Shown piece by piece: positions 27,335-35,062 of a DNA stretch of 64,000 bases. The DNA comes from an uncultured Lachnospiraceae bacterium (lineage in GTDB: Bacteria > Bacillota > Clostridia > Lachnospirales > Lachnospiraceae): contig CAJTKK010000008.1 of assembly GCA_910576535.1 (NCBI GenBank), positions 1-64,000 on the forward strand, written 5' to 3'. The notes under the pieces are model-generated. The model was given only the letters and a program-made list of their open reading frames with translations, was not told the origin of the DNA and searched no databases. How positions within the stretch are numbered: the stretch's first letter is position 1; each line of letters starts with the position of its first letter. Made by a program: the position numbers and the translations under genes.

Positions 27335-27571
27335 TTAAACCATGCTTTCCAATGCCTGTGCCAATTGGTCGGGACAGGAAGTGGATTTGAACCCGCAGCG
27401 GATGCCCTTTAACCTTTGGATAGCTTCCTTTGCATCCATGCCTTCCACTAGTTTGGAGATACCTTGTAAATTTCCATTGCATCCTCCCGTAAAAGATACA
27501 GACCGGATAATTCCATTGTCTAAATCAATATCTATAGATGTGGAGCAAACGCCTTTTGGTTGATACTTCAT
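27335..27571 (-). CDS. TSCPD-domain protein (TIGR03905-like)
   Basis: The 78-residue protein matches the small TSCPD family (TIGR03905): YQPKGVCSTSIDIDLDNGII, the glycine-rich SFTGGCNGNLQGISKLVEGM segment and the eponymous TSCPDQLAQAL near the C-terminus. TSCPD domains occur as extensions of adenosylcobalamin-dependent ribonucleotide reductases and as free proteins, and the conserved cysteines (Cys9, Cys31, Cys54, Cys60) suggest metal or redox binding. Function unknown. It probably leads the murG transcript. Confidence 0.85.
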   Translation of the reverse strand: MKYQPKGVCSTSIDIDLDNGIIRSVSFTGGCNGNLQGISKLVEGMDAKEAIQRLKGIRCGFKSTSCPDQLAQALESMV

Positions 27572-27704
27572 AAATAATCCCTCCGTTTCCGCTTGCCTGG
27601 ATGCCCAGGCGGAAGCACAAATATTATAGCAGAATTCATGCGGTTTTTCCAGTAGTATTGCTCAATCTGTCGAAATTTGAAAATGCCTTACACCCTTTGA
27701 AATC

Positions 27705-27733
27705 TTGAGATATAGAAGGGTTTTGTTTATAAT
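27705..27733 (+). promoter_or_regulatory. SigA-type promoter
   Basis: TTGAGA at 27705-27710 and TATAAT at 27728-27733 are separated by 17 bases, followed by AGGAGG and the ATG at 27762. This also argues against a start at 27705 for the membrane protein. Confidence 0.7.
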
Positions 27734-27761
27734 ATTAAAATCAAAGACAGGAGGTGACCGT

Positions 27762-28601
27762 ATGGATGATGGCATGTTTACTGTGTTTTTAGAGCATAGG
27801 TTTTTGAGCGGCATTTTTTTAGTTCTTTTATCATTAAGCATAATATGCCAAATTATAATCGGTGTGATATACCGGAAGTTAATAAAAGAAACGGATAATA
27901 TGGCCGCTGCTAAAAATAAATTCCTTAAGCAGTGTAAGTTAAAGTTTATCAGTTGTTATCAATTAAGCGGGGAGGTAGCCAATATTTCCGTATTTGTGGA
28001 CAAGTCTATGTCTAAAATATCCTTTTTGGGAATTTCCATGACAGGCCTGCACCATTTGGCAGGGCAGTTTATTTTGTTGTCTGTAGTAACTGCAGGGGCA
28101 GGGGCATGTTATGAAATTACACAAGGGGAAACAGTAGGAAAAATACTTCCTTATTATGTTGTCAGTTTTCTTGGATTATATGTATATTTTTCTGTGTCCG
28201 GGCTGGTGGATATTGCAGGAAAAAAAGAACGACTGAAAATAAACCTGGTGGATTATCTGGAAAATCATATGGTAAATAAGCTGAGGCAGTCAGATATTGA
28301 CTGGGAGGAGCTTACCGGGGAAAAACTTAGCACGGCAAAGAAGAGGATACATAAAAGAAAAAAGAAAGCCTCTGGAGAAGCAGTAGACGAAAAAGAAAAA
28401 AAGAAGTCTTTGAGGGAAGAAATAGGGCTTTCGGCAGAACGGGGGGGAAAAGAAGGGGCAAAAGTAATGGCATTTACGTCCCCGTCAGAACCAGGGGGGC
28501 AGGATGAGAAAAAAGAAGAAAATCCGGAGGAGAAAGTTGCTGTATTTTCCCATCAGGAGGCAGAAGAGCTGGAGGAGCTTTTGAGGGAATTTTTTGTTTG
28601 A
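27762..28601 (+). CDS. Membrane protein with long charged C-terminal tail
   Basis: The 279-residue product has three hydrophobic segments (about residues 14-36, 96-116 and 128-148) and a highly charged C-terminal third rich in Lys and Glu, ending QEAEELEELLREFFV, which could form a coiled coil. I do not recognise a family. AGGAGG before the ATG fixes the start. The downstream pgi gene is 177 bases away. The tail is likely cytoplasmic and might recruit a partner, but that is inference from composition. Confidence 0.7.
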   Translation: MDDGMFTVFLEHRFLSGIFLVLLSLSIICQIIIGVIYRKLIKETDNMAAAKNKFLKQCKLKFISCYQLSGEVANISVFVDKSMSKISFLGISMTGLHHLAGQFILLSVVTAGAGACYEITQGETVGKILPYYVVSFLGLYVYFSVSGLVDIAGKKERLKINLVDYLENHMVNKLRQSDIDWEELTGEKLSTAKKRIHKRKKKASGEAVDEKEKKKSLREEIGLSAERGGKEGAKVMAFTSPSEPGGQDEKKEENPEEKVAVFSHQEAEELEELLREFFV

Positions 28602-28778
28602 GTCATAGCCTTCCATGGGAAATTTTTCTTGAAAAAGGAATATATCTTTGCTACACTGGAAATGGTAATTCCATATATCTTTTATTCATGTTTCATATTA
28701 TATTAACCTGGCAGTGCGGTTTGACAAAGGATTGGAAAATAGCATGAAGACGGCCGGGAGGGCAAAGGAGCGAGGCAG

Positions 28779-30128
28779 ATGAGCAGTAAAGTAACGTTTG
28801 ATTATTCTAAGGCTTCACCATTTATCAGCGGGCATGAGGTAGAGTTTATGAAAAAGCTTGCCTTGGATGCAAAAGAGGTATTGGTTTCAAAATCAGGGGC
28901 TGGCAACGACTTTTTAGGATGGGTTGATTTGCCGGTGGATTATGACAAAGAGGAATTTGCGAGAATTAAAAAAGCGGCAACAAAGATTCAGGGTGATTCC
29001 GAGGTGCTTCTTGTAATTGGCATCGGCGGTTCCTATCTGGGGGCGAGGGCTGCCATTGAATTTTTAAGACATAGTTTCTATAATGTAGTGGACAAGTCCA
29101 TAAGGAAAACACCGGAGATCTATTTTGTAGGAAATTCCATTAGTTCCACCTATATCAGGCATCTTATGGATGTAATCGGTGAGAGGGACTTTTCCATCAA
29201 CATGATCAGTAAATCCGGTACGACTACGGAGCCGGCGATTGCTTTCCGCGTTTTTAAAGAAATGATGGAAAAGAAATATGGTAAAGAGGAAGCCGCAAAG
29301 AGAATTTATGCCACAACGGATAAGGCGAAGGGTTCCCTCAAGAATCTGGCGACGGAGGAAGGTTATGAATCTTTTGTTGTGCCGGATGATGTAGGAGGAA
29401 GATTTTCCGTATTGACAGCGGTAGGTTTGCTGCCGATTGCAGTTAGCGGTGCAGATATTGATAAATTGATGGAAGGCGCGGCAAGCGGAAGAAAGCGTGC
29501 ATTGGAAGCGTCCTTTGAAGAAAACGATGCTTTACAGTATGCGGCATTGCGCAATATTTTGCTTAGAAAAGGCAAATCCATAGAAATACTTGCAAATTAT
29601 GAGCCAAGCGTGCATTATGTATCGGAATGGTGGAAGCAGTTATATGGAGAAAGCGAAGGAAAAGACCAGAAAGGGATTTTCCCGGCCAGCGTAGATTTGA
29701 CAACGGATTTGCATTCCATGGGGCAGTTTATCCAGGACGGTGCAAGGACATTGTTTGAAACAGTGATTGATATTGAAACAAGCAGGGAAGAGATTATTCT
29801 CGGCACAGAGCCGGTTGACCTTGACGGGTTGAATTATCTGGCAGGGAAAACGGTTGATTTTGTAAATAAAAGCGCCATGAACGGCACGATTTTAGCGCAT
29901 ACGGATGGTAATGTCCCGAATTTCATGGTTCATGTACCGGAAGTGAACGAGTTTTACTTGGGCGAGCTGTTCTATTTCTTCGAGTTTGCCTGCGGCATCA
30001 GCGGATACTTGCTTGGCGTAAATCCTTTTAATCAGCCGGGTGTAGAAAGCTATAAAAAGAATATGTTTGCTCTTCTTGGAAAGCCAGGGTATGAAGAACA
30101 AAGGGAAGAACTGCTGAAAAGGCTTTAA
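28779..30128 (+). CDS. pgi: Glucose-6-phosphate isomerase
   Basis: Pgi interconverts glucose-6-phosphate and fructose-6-phosphate in glycolysis. The 449-residue length is that of the short bacterial form. Landmarks are VIGIGGSYLGARAAIEFL near residue 80, the SKSGTTTEPAIAFRVFK phosphate-binding stretch near 146, GGRFSVLTAVGLLP near 206 and QPGVESYKKNMF near 418. The ribosome site GGAG is separated from the ATG by a normal distance. A small ECF-type membrane protein gene begins 23 bases after the stop, so they probably share a transcript. Confidence 0.96.
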   Translation: MSSKVTFDYSKASPFISGHEVEFMKKLALDAKEVLVSKSGAGNDFLGWVDLPVDYDKEEFARIKKAATKIQGDSEVLLVIGIGGSYLGARAAIEFLRHSFYNVVDKSIRKTPEIYFVGNSISSTYIRHLMDVIGERDFSINMISKSGTTTEPAIAFRVFKEMMEKKYGKEEAAKRIYATTDKAKGSLKNLATEEGYESFVVPDDVGGRFSVLTAVGLLPIAVSGADIDKLMEGAASGRKRALEASFEENDALQYAALRNILLRKGKSIEILANYEPSVHYVSEWWKQLYGESEGKDQKGIFPASVDLTTDLHSMGQFIQDGARTLFETVIDIETSREEIILGTEPVDLDGLNYLAGKTVDFVNKSAMNGTILAHTDGNVPNFMVHVPEVNEFYLGELFYFFEFACGISGYLLGVNPFNQPGVESYKKNMFALLGKPGYEEQREELLKRL

Positions 30129-30151
30129 ATAGAATACAAAGGTGGTAGAAT

Positions 30152-30661
30152 ATGCCAGTTCGGAAGATTACGAGGATAGCGCTTTTAAGCGCTATCCTTT
30201 ATATAGCTAAAGTTGTTTTGGAATTTCTTCCTAATGTGGAATTGATCTCTTTTCTTACAATTATATATACGCTTGTTTTTGGTGCGGAAACATTGCTGAT
30301 TGTGACGGTGTTCAATTTGTTTGAACTTATCCAATGGGGATTTGGGGTTTGGTGGATTTCCTATTTGTACGTCTGGCCTTTGCTGGTTTTAGTAACTATG
30401 TTTATGAAAAAACTGTCTGTAGGAACAGGCTCCGGTAAGGAGGAGTTTATATTGTGGGCTATAGTATCCGGCGGCTTTGGCTTATTTTTCGGTTTCTTTT
30501 TTGCTCTTGCCTATTTGCCGGTAGGCCTGTCTTACGCCTTTTCGTATTGGATCAGCGGTCTGCCCTGGGATGTATGGCATGGCATAAGTAATTTCATTCT
30601 TATGCTGTTAACCGGAAGGCCGGTGTATCTGGTACTGAATAAAGCAGCCATATGGAAATAA
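30152..30661 (+). CDS. ECF transporter S-component-like protein
   Basis: The 169-residue protein has five or six membrane helices and begins RKITRIALLSAILYIAKVVL, an alanine-rich first helix typical of ECF S components (substrate-binding subunits of vitamin transporters). No riboswitch lies between it and pgi and no ATPase or T component is nearby, so it would have to share the cell's common energising module. The substrate cannot be told. Placement 23 bases after pgi suggests cotranscription with glycolysis. Confidence 0.7.
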   Translation: MPVRKITRIALLSAILYIAKVVLEFLPNVELISFLTIIYTLVFGAETLLIVTVFNLFELIQWGFGVWWISYLYVWPLLVLVTMFMKKLSVGTGSGKEEFILWAIVSGGFGLFFGFFFALAYLPVGLSYAFSYWISGLPWDVWHGISNFILMLLTGRPVYLVLNKAAIWK

Positions 30662-30799
30662 ATTCATGAAAAATCCGTGAACTTTATAGAGAAAATATAT
30701 TTTTAAAAGTGTTTTTATGTTAGAATAGGTCAAATAATTAATTGAGGATTTAGGAACGCATGAAAGGGGGAAATGTTTTCAGAAAGGAGAGAAGGAAAA

Positions 30800-31060
30800 G
30801 TGGAACCAATCAGAGTTATGTTTCAGTCGATGGAAGACTGTCAGAGATTTGTAATGGCAGTCGAAAATTACCCGTTTAATATTGATTTACAAAGTGGAAG
30901 GCAGATGATAGACGGGAAATCTATACTTGGAATTTTAGGTTTTGGATTGCATCGGGTGTTAGATCTAAGGCTTCATACGGACAACAATGATGTGGCAGAA
31001 GAAATCTTGGATAAGATTGAGTTTTGCATTTATGGGGAAAACATGGATATTGCTATTTAG
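30800..31060 (+). CDS. HPr-like protein lacking the catalytic histidine
   Basis: The 86-residue product aligns by eye with HPr, the PTS phosphocarrier: IDGKSILGILGFGL (residues 38-51) corresponds to the HPr helix-2 region holding the regulatory serine (Ser41 here), and the following strand LDLRLHTDNND and final helix fit. The region where HPr has His15 reads SMEDCQRF with no histidine. It therefore cannot carry phosphate in the usual way. The GTG at 30800 with AAGGAG ten bases upstream gives an HPr-sized protein; the ATG at 30773 is less likely. Confidence 0.7.
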   Translation: MEPIRVMFQSMEDCQRFVMAVENYPFNIDLQSGRQMIDGKSILGILGFGLHRVLDLRLHTDNNDVAEEILDKIEFCIYGENMDIAI

Positions 31061-31084
31061 AGGGTAGTACGTTCCTACGGAAGA

Positions 31085-31125
31085 GCCGCTGGGTTCAGAT
31101 TATTTGAACCCGGCGGTTTTGTTTT
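31085..31125 (+). terminator. Terminator after the HPr-like gene
   Basis: A long stem pairs GCCGCTGGGTTCA (31085-31097) with TGAACCCGGCGGT (31105-31117) using two wobble pairs, followed by a T-rich tail. Confidence 0.8.
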
Positions 31126-31183
31126 GGTAAAAAGAAAAGGCCAAAGCGCCAAAAAGGTATAAAAGAAAGGCAGGTAGGTTTTA

Positions 31184-32149
31184 TTGAAAATAGTAGTTTT
31201 GGAAAGGGACAGTGTTGGGGGAGATGTTTCCATAGATTGTTTCCATGAGCTGGGGGAATTGAGCATTTATCATAATACTGCGGAAGAGGAAATAAAGGAT
31301 AGAATAAAGGATGCCGATATAATCATTGCAAATAAAGCACAGTTGAACGAGGCAACAATGAAAAATGCGGATTCGGTGAAGCTTGTGTGCGAATTTGCCA
31401 CAGGATATGATAATGTGGATTTGGAATACTGCAAAAAAAGGGGCATCCGGGTAGTGAATGTGGTGGATTATTCTACTGCGGCGGTGGCACAGCATACATT
31501 TGCGCTTTGTTTTTATATTCTGGAAAAACTGAACCATTATGATAACTATGTAAAATCAGGGCAATACATGGCGCAGTCTCGGTTCTCTAATTTTGATATC
31601 CCGTTTACGGAACTGGACGGGAAAGTATGGGGGATTGTGGGCATGGGGAATATCGGAAGGCGGGTGGCAAAGATTGCGGAAGCCTTTGGATGCAAGGTTA
31701 TATTTTATTCTGCGTCCGGCAGCAGTACATGTACGGATTATGAAAGGGTGGATTTTCAGGGCTTGCTGGAGAGATCAGACTTTTTGTCTTTACACTGTCC
31801 ATTAAGCGATAAAACGAGAAATCTGATTGATTTGGACGCTTTGAAGCAAATGAAAAAGTCAGCCATTTTAATCAATGTGGCAAGAGGGCCGGTAGTAAAT
31901 GATGAAGCATTGTATACTGCGCTGACCCAAAATATGATTGCAGGGGCGGGGCTGGATGTAACAGGAACGGAGCCGATGAAGGAGTCCAATCCTTTGAGCC
32001 GGATAATGGACAGCAATAAGCTGATCATCACCCCTCATTTAGCATGGGCAAGTATCGAAGCGAGAAAAAGGGTAGTGGAAGAGACTTACAAGAATATTCA
32101 GGCATTTTATGAAGGAAAGGAGAGGAATATAGTGATGGATTGCCGATAA
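31184..32149 (+). CDS. D-isomer-specific 2-hydroxyacid dehydrogenase
   Basis: This 321-residue NAD-dependent enzyme reduces a 2-keto acid to the D-hydroxy acid, or the reverse. The NAD-binding motif GIVGMGNIGRRVAKIA lies at 150-165. Catalytic residues are Arg234 (NVARGP), Glu263 (GTEP) and His285 (TPHLAWAS). Candidates include D-lactate, glycerate or hydroxypyruvate as substrate; none can be chosen from the sequence. The likely start is TTG at 31184, following AGGTAGG; no ATG gives a proper N-terminus. Confidence 0.92.
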   Translation: MKIVVLERDSVGGDVSIDCFHELGELSIYHNTAEEEIKDRIKDADIIIANKAQLNEATMKNADSVKLVCEFATGYDNVDLEYCKKRGIRVVNVVDYSTAAVAQHTFALCFYILEKLNHYDNYVKSGQYMAQSRFSNFDIPFTELDGKVWGIVGMGNIGRRVAKIAEAFGCKVIFYSASGSSTCTDYERVDFQGLLERSDFLSLHCPLSDKTRNLIDLDALKQMKKSAILINVARGPVVNDEALYTALTQNMIAGAGLDVTGTEPMKESNPLSRIMDSNKLIITPHLAWASIEARKRVVEETYKNIQAFYEGKERNIVMDCR

Positions 32150-32362
32150 CCGGATGCCGGAAATATTTGAGGGGATTGGCACATAGACATTGCAGTATAA
32201 AAAAATATATAAAAAATTTATTTTAAATTAAAATATTGAAGAAGAAAATTTGTTATAATAAAAAGCAGATATAGCAATAAGTTTAATTGCAGCGGCGCTT
32301 TGATGCCTTCGGTTTCTATTTGGGGAGGTTTAGAAGAAACGGTGCAGGAATGGAGGAGTGTT

Positions 32363-33199
32363 ATGAAAGAGAAAAAGTATCTATGGTTATTGATAGGATT
32401 CGCTATCATTATTGGTGTCGTTGCCGCCATTTTTTATGGCATGAAAAGCAACAAAGCGGCTGATGAAGAAAATGCAGTTACAGCAATGTTTGTTCCGTAT
32501 GGGGAAGGCCAGCACATATTTGTAAGTGAAGAAATTGGCGCTTTTGAGGTTACGGCGGATAAAGAAGCATTAGAGGTTATGGATGCGAATGGGAAAAAGA
32601 TTGCGTTTGGGCAATTAGCAAAAGGCAATGTGGTAAAAATATATGGAAATGGTATTATGGCAGAATCTTACCCAGGGCAGTATCCAGGGGTGAGCAGGAT
32701 AGAAGTAGTGAACGAGGGCAGCCCTTCCGATGCGGATCAATATCAGGGGATTGTGGATGAAATTTATGCAGAGCCTGACCCTGCAGAGCCGCCCGCCCTG
32801 CAGGCAGAATATACGACGGATCTGGCAAATGCTACTGTATTTATAAACAGAGGGGGATACGAATGGGTTTATATGGACAAAGACGGATTAAGCAATGCAG
32901 TAGTTGCGGATAGTACCCCTGTATTGGACTGGGGGGATTTGCTGGTGGATATTGTCTTATCCGAACCAACGGATTTGACGCTTGCTTTTACGGAAAAACC
33001 CCAGGAAGTAGAGGTAGTACGCTATGATTCTTCCTTGATAGGCAAAGGGAGCGAGATGCCGGAGGGGGAAAAGATTACAGTTGCGGAAAAAGAGGAGAAG
33101 CCCGTAATTGAAGGCGCAGAAGGCGGTTATGTATATGAAATAATTGCAGTATGGGAAAACGGACGGGCAACCTTTGGATTTGTGACAGTAAAACGGTAA
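32363..33199 (+). CDS. Membrane-anchored hypothetical protein
   Basis: The 278-residue protein has one N-terminal hydrophobic helix (about 6-27) and a long extracytoplasmic part with many short strands, low Cys content and an acidic linker (EPDPAEPPA near 140). I do not recognise a family. GGAGG upstream fixes the ATG at 32363; an ATG at 32300 lies before it without a ribosome site. It is followed by a terminator and has no obvious functional neighbours. Confidence 0.65.
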   Translation: MKEKKYLWLLIGFAIIIGVVAAIFYGMKSNKAADEENAVTAMFVPYGEGQHIFVSEEIGAFEVTADKEALEVMDANGKKIAFGQLAKGNVVKIYGNGIMAESYPGQYPGVSRIEVVNEGSPSDADQYQGIVDEIYAEPDPAEPPALQAEYTTDLANATVFINRGGYEWVYMDKDGLSNAVVADSTPVLDWGDLLVDIVLSEPTDLTLAFTEKPQEVEVVRYDSSLIGKGSEMPEGEKITVAEKEEKPVIEGAEGGYVYEIIAVWENGRATFGFVTVKR

Positions 33200-33263
33200 G
33201 CGGTAGTGCAACAAATAGATATCAGAAAGAACCGCTTTGAGATAAAGTGGAAATATAATATAA

Positions 33264-33306
33264 AAAGGACGGGCAGGAAGCGGTTGCTTCTGCCTGTCCC
33301 TTTTTT
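33264..33306 (+). terminator. Terminator after the 32363 gene
   Basis: GGACGGGCAGGAAGC pairs with GCTTCTGCCTGTCC with one bulged base and one wobble, followed by TTTTTT at 33301-33306. Between it and the rubredoxin gene lies a longer imperfect inverted repeat, GTGAAACCTGG near 33334 and CCGGGTTTCAC near 33372, of unknown role. Confidence 0.85.
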
Positions 33307-33393
33307 GTCCTTTTGCAGGAAAGCTTTTCTGGTGAAACCTGGCATCTGTGGTTTTAGATAAAGCCCTAACCGGGTTTCACATGCTCAAGCGTC

Positions 33394-33567
33394 TTAGTTA
33401 TAGTTGTCTATGCACGGCTGGAACATGCTTTTGTCGATTCCGCAGACAGGACATACCCAATCAGCCGGAAGGTCTTCGAAAGCGGTGCCAGGAGCAATGC
33501 CATGTTCAGGATCGCCCTTTTCAGGATCATAAGTGTAACCGCAAGGATTGCAAAAATATTTTTTCAT
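33394..33567 (-). CDS. Rubredoxin
   Basis: This 57-residue rubredoxin carries the two CxxC pairs CNPC (6-9) and CPVC (39-42) that bind one iron, plus the typical YDPEKGDPEHGI and PGTAFEDLPADWVC segments. Rubredoxin passes electrons to rubrerythrin and flavodiiron proteins in oxygen or peroxide defence. AAGGAG precedes the ATG. It lies 54 bases downstream of the rubrerythrin gene on the same strand and most likely serves it. The longer frame to 33600 would swallow the ribosome site. Confidence 0.95.
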   Translation of the reverse strand: MKKYFCNPCGYTYDPEKGDPEHGIAPGTAFEDLPADWVCPVCGIDKSMFQPCIDNYN

Positions 33568-33621
33568 TGTTAAAACTCCTTTCTTATTGGACATTATCAT
33601 TTGTTGTGAAAATAATAGATT

Positions 33622-34161
33622 TTAACCAAAATATCTCTTGAGGAGGCCTTCAAATGCCTTGCCGTGTCTTGCCTCATCTCTTGCCATCTCGTGTACGGTA
33701 TCATGGATAGCGTCAAGGTTAGCAGCTTTTGCACGTTTTGCAAGATCAAATTTACCAGCGGTAGCGCCGTTTTCCGCTTCTACTCTCATTTCGAGATTTT
33801 TCTTTGTGGAGTCGGTTACAACTTCACCTAATAATTCCGCAAACTTTGCAGCATGCTCTGCTTCTTCCCAAGCAGCTTTTTCCCAATAAAGGCCGATTTC
33901 AGGATAACCTTCCCTATGAGCCACTCTTGCCATTGCAAGGTACATACCAACTTCTGTGCATTCGCCTGTAAAATTGGCTCTTAAATCCGCCATAATATCT
34001 TCGCTGGAACCCTGTGCAACGCCTACTACATGTTCTGCAGCCCATGTTTTGCCTTCTGCCTGTTGTGTAAATTTCTCAGCCGGCGCATTGCACTGAGGGC
34101 ATTTTTCCGGTGCGGAATCTCCTTCATGTACATATCCACATACTTGACATACAAATTTCAT
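33622..34161 (-). CDS. Reverse rubrerythrin (N-terminal rubredoxin domain)
   Basis: The 179-residue protein reduces hydrogen peroxide, and possibly oxygen, in the cytoplasm. The rubredoxin domain is at the N-terminus (FVCQVCGYVHEG and KCPQC, residues 3-23), and the diiron four-helix domain follows, with ExxH pairs in EEAEHAAKF and DEARHGKAF. This order is that of clostridial reverse rubrerythrins, which accept electrons from NADH via rubredoxin. It lies 31 bases downstream of the PerR-like gene, consistent with a peroxide-induced operon. Confidence 0.93.
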   Translation of the reverse strand: MKFVCQVCGYVHEGDSAPEKCPQCNAPAEKFTQQAEGKTWAAEHVVGVAQGSSEDIMADLRANFTGECTEVGMYLAMARVAHREGYPEIGLYWEKAAWEEAEHAAKFAELLGEVVTDSTKKNLEMRVEAENGATAGKFDLAKRAKAANLDAIHDTVHEMARDEARHGKAFEGLLKRYFG

Positions 34162-34192
34162 AATTGAATTCTCCTTTTCTTTCATTAATTTT

Positions 34193-34588
34193 TTATGATG
34201 ACTGCGGTTTCCCGCAGCAGTTCCCGCATAGACCGTAAAAATAAGCAGAATAGCCGTCGATACGTCCGTTGAAATTTTTTTCGGCAGCTTCCTTAATATG
34301 ATCAATATTTTCCATCTTTAAATCAATGACGCTCCCGCATGATGAACAAACAAAATGATTGTGCGGGGAATTATCAGCATCAAAATGATCTACTCCATCA
34401 CCTACGCGCAGCCGAGTGATTTCACCCATTTCAGAGAGCAGGGTAAGGTTACGGTACACTGTCCCCAAACTGATATTGGGATATTGCTGCCTGACATTCA
34501 TATAAACCGTATCAGCCGTAGGATGGTCTTTTCTTGTACAGAGAAAAGTTTTTATTACTTCCCGCTGCCGGCTGTATTTCAGAGCCAT
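34193..34588 (-). CDS. perR: Fur-family regulator, PerR type
   Basis: The 131-residue protein has the Fur-family winged helix (HPTADTVYMNVRQQYPNISLGTVYRNL, residues 22-48), the metal site HFDADNSPHNHFVCSSCG and a C-terminal GLCGNC pair binding structural zinc. The aspartate in HFDAD is the residue that tunes PerR proteins to peroxide sensing. It is the first gene of a perR-rubrerythrin-rubredoxin operon. Its promoter overlaps a TTATAAT half-site like that of PerR boxes, which suggests autoregulation. Assignment as PerR rather than Fur relies on operon context. Confidence 0.88.
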   Translation of the reverse strand: MALKYSRQREVIKTFLCTRKDHPTADTVYMNVRQQYPNISLGTVYRNLTLLSEMGEITRLRVGDGVDHFDADNSPHNHFVCSSCGSVIDLKMENIDHIKEAAEKNFNGRIDGYSAYFYGLCGNCCGKPQSS

Positions 34589-34629
34589 ATTACCCTCCTA
34601 ATAAAATCAGTAATCATTATTGTTTTTTA

Positions 34630-34657
34630 ATTATAACAAAAATATAGATGATGTCAA
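34630..34657 (-). promoter_or_regulatory. Promoter of the perR operon
   Basis: Reading the minus strand, TTGACA (34657-34652) and TATAAT (34635-34630) are separated by 16 bases. The -10 is preceded by T and so reads TTATAAT, one half of a PerR-box; the second half is poor. A 29-bp repeated block ends only five bases upstream of this -35. Confidence 0.7.
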
Positions 34658-34661
34658 TAGC

Positions 34662-34967
34662 ATTTTATAAAGTTTTGATAAGTTTCTTATGGGTTATATT
34701 TTTGTCAAAAAATATAAATATATTCTCATATTCCGTTCAAGAGTTTTCCCGTTTGAGATGCTTGACAAAAAGTATGGCATATGTTGTTAGTTTAGCTATA
34801 TAAAAACGGATCAGAAAGCAAAAAAGGCTGTGACAATTCAAGGCTTTTATCGTATCAGAAAAACCCTTCGCTGGAAGAAAACGGATTGACAGAGAACCGC
34901 AGGTTCTTTTTATTTATGTGGCAGGAAATTGTTCTGGTATTTTACAAAGTTTTAATAAGTTTCTTTT
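34662..34967 (+). repeat. Duplicated 29-bp block with tandem half-sites
   Basis: Two copies, 34662-34690 and 34939-34967, match at 26 of 29 positions and lie in the same orientation 277 bases apart. Each contains AAGTTT twice with a 10-base period. The first abuts the perR -35 region (other strand) and the second ends about 33 bases before the TATAAT of the sensor kinase operon. This is the expected form of an OmpR/PhoB-type response-regulator site; the regulator encoded downstream is an OmpR-type protein. Confidence 0.65.
34762..34911 (+). ncRNA. Possible small RNA ending in a terminator hairpin
   Basis: Within the perR-kinase spacer, TTGACA at 34762-34767 is followed much later by a hairpin GAGAACC-GCA-GGTTCT with a T run (about 34891-34909). 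No gene precedes this hairpin on the plus strand, so it would terminate a small transcript. The -10 element is unconvincing. Without expression data this is only a candidate. Confidence 0.3.
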
Positions 34968-35000
34968 GTTCTTTTAATAATCTCCGGCAGGAAGATATGA

Positions 35001-35006
35001 TATAAT
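35001..35006 (+). promoter_or_regulatory. TATAAT -10 of the two-component operon
   Basis: TATAAT at 35001-35006 precedes the kinase start by 57 bases. The position where a -35 would stand reads TAATCT, a poor match, so an activator bound at the nearby 29-bp repeat (34939-34967) may be needed. Confidence 0.55.
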
Positions 35007-35062
35007 ATCGGTAGACATGATATCTGCGCCGGTTTGCATCCGACCAAAGGGAGGAAGAACCA

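Noticed and set aside
27668..27674. Exact Spo0A box TGTCGAA upstream of the membrane protein gene at 27762
   Set aside because: A 7-base match is expected several times by chance in 64 kb on two strands; others occur at about 12485 and inside coding sequence. Only the spoIIE case has supporting promoter geometry.
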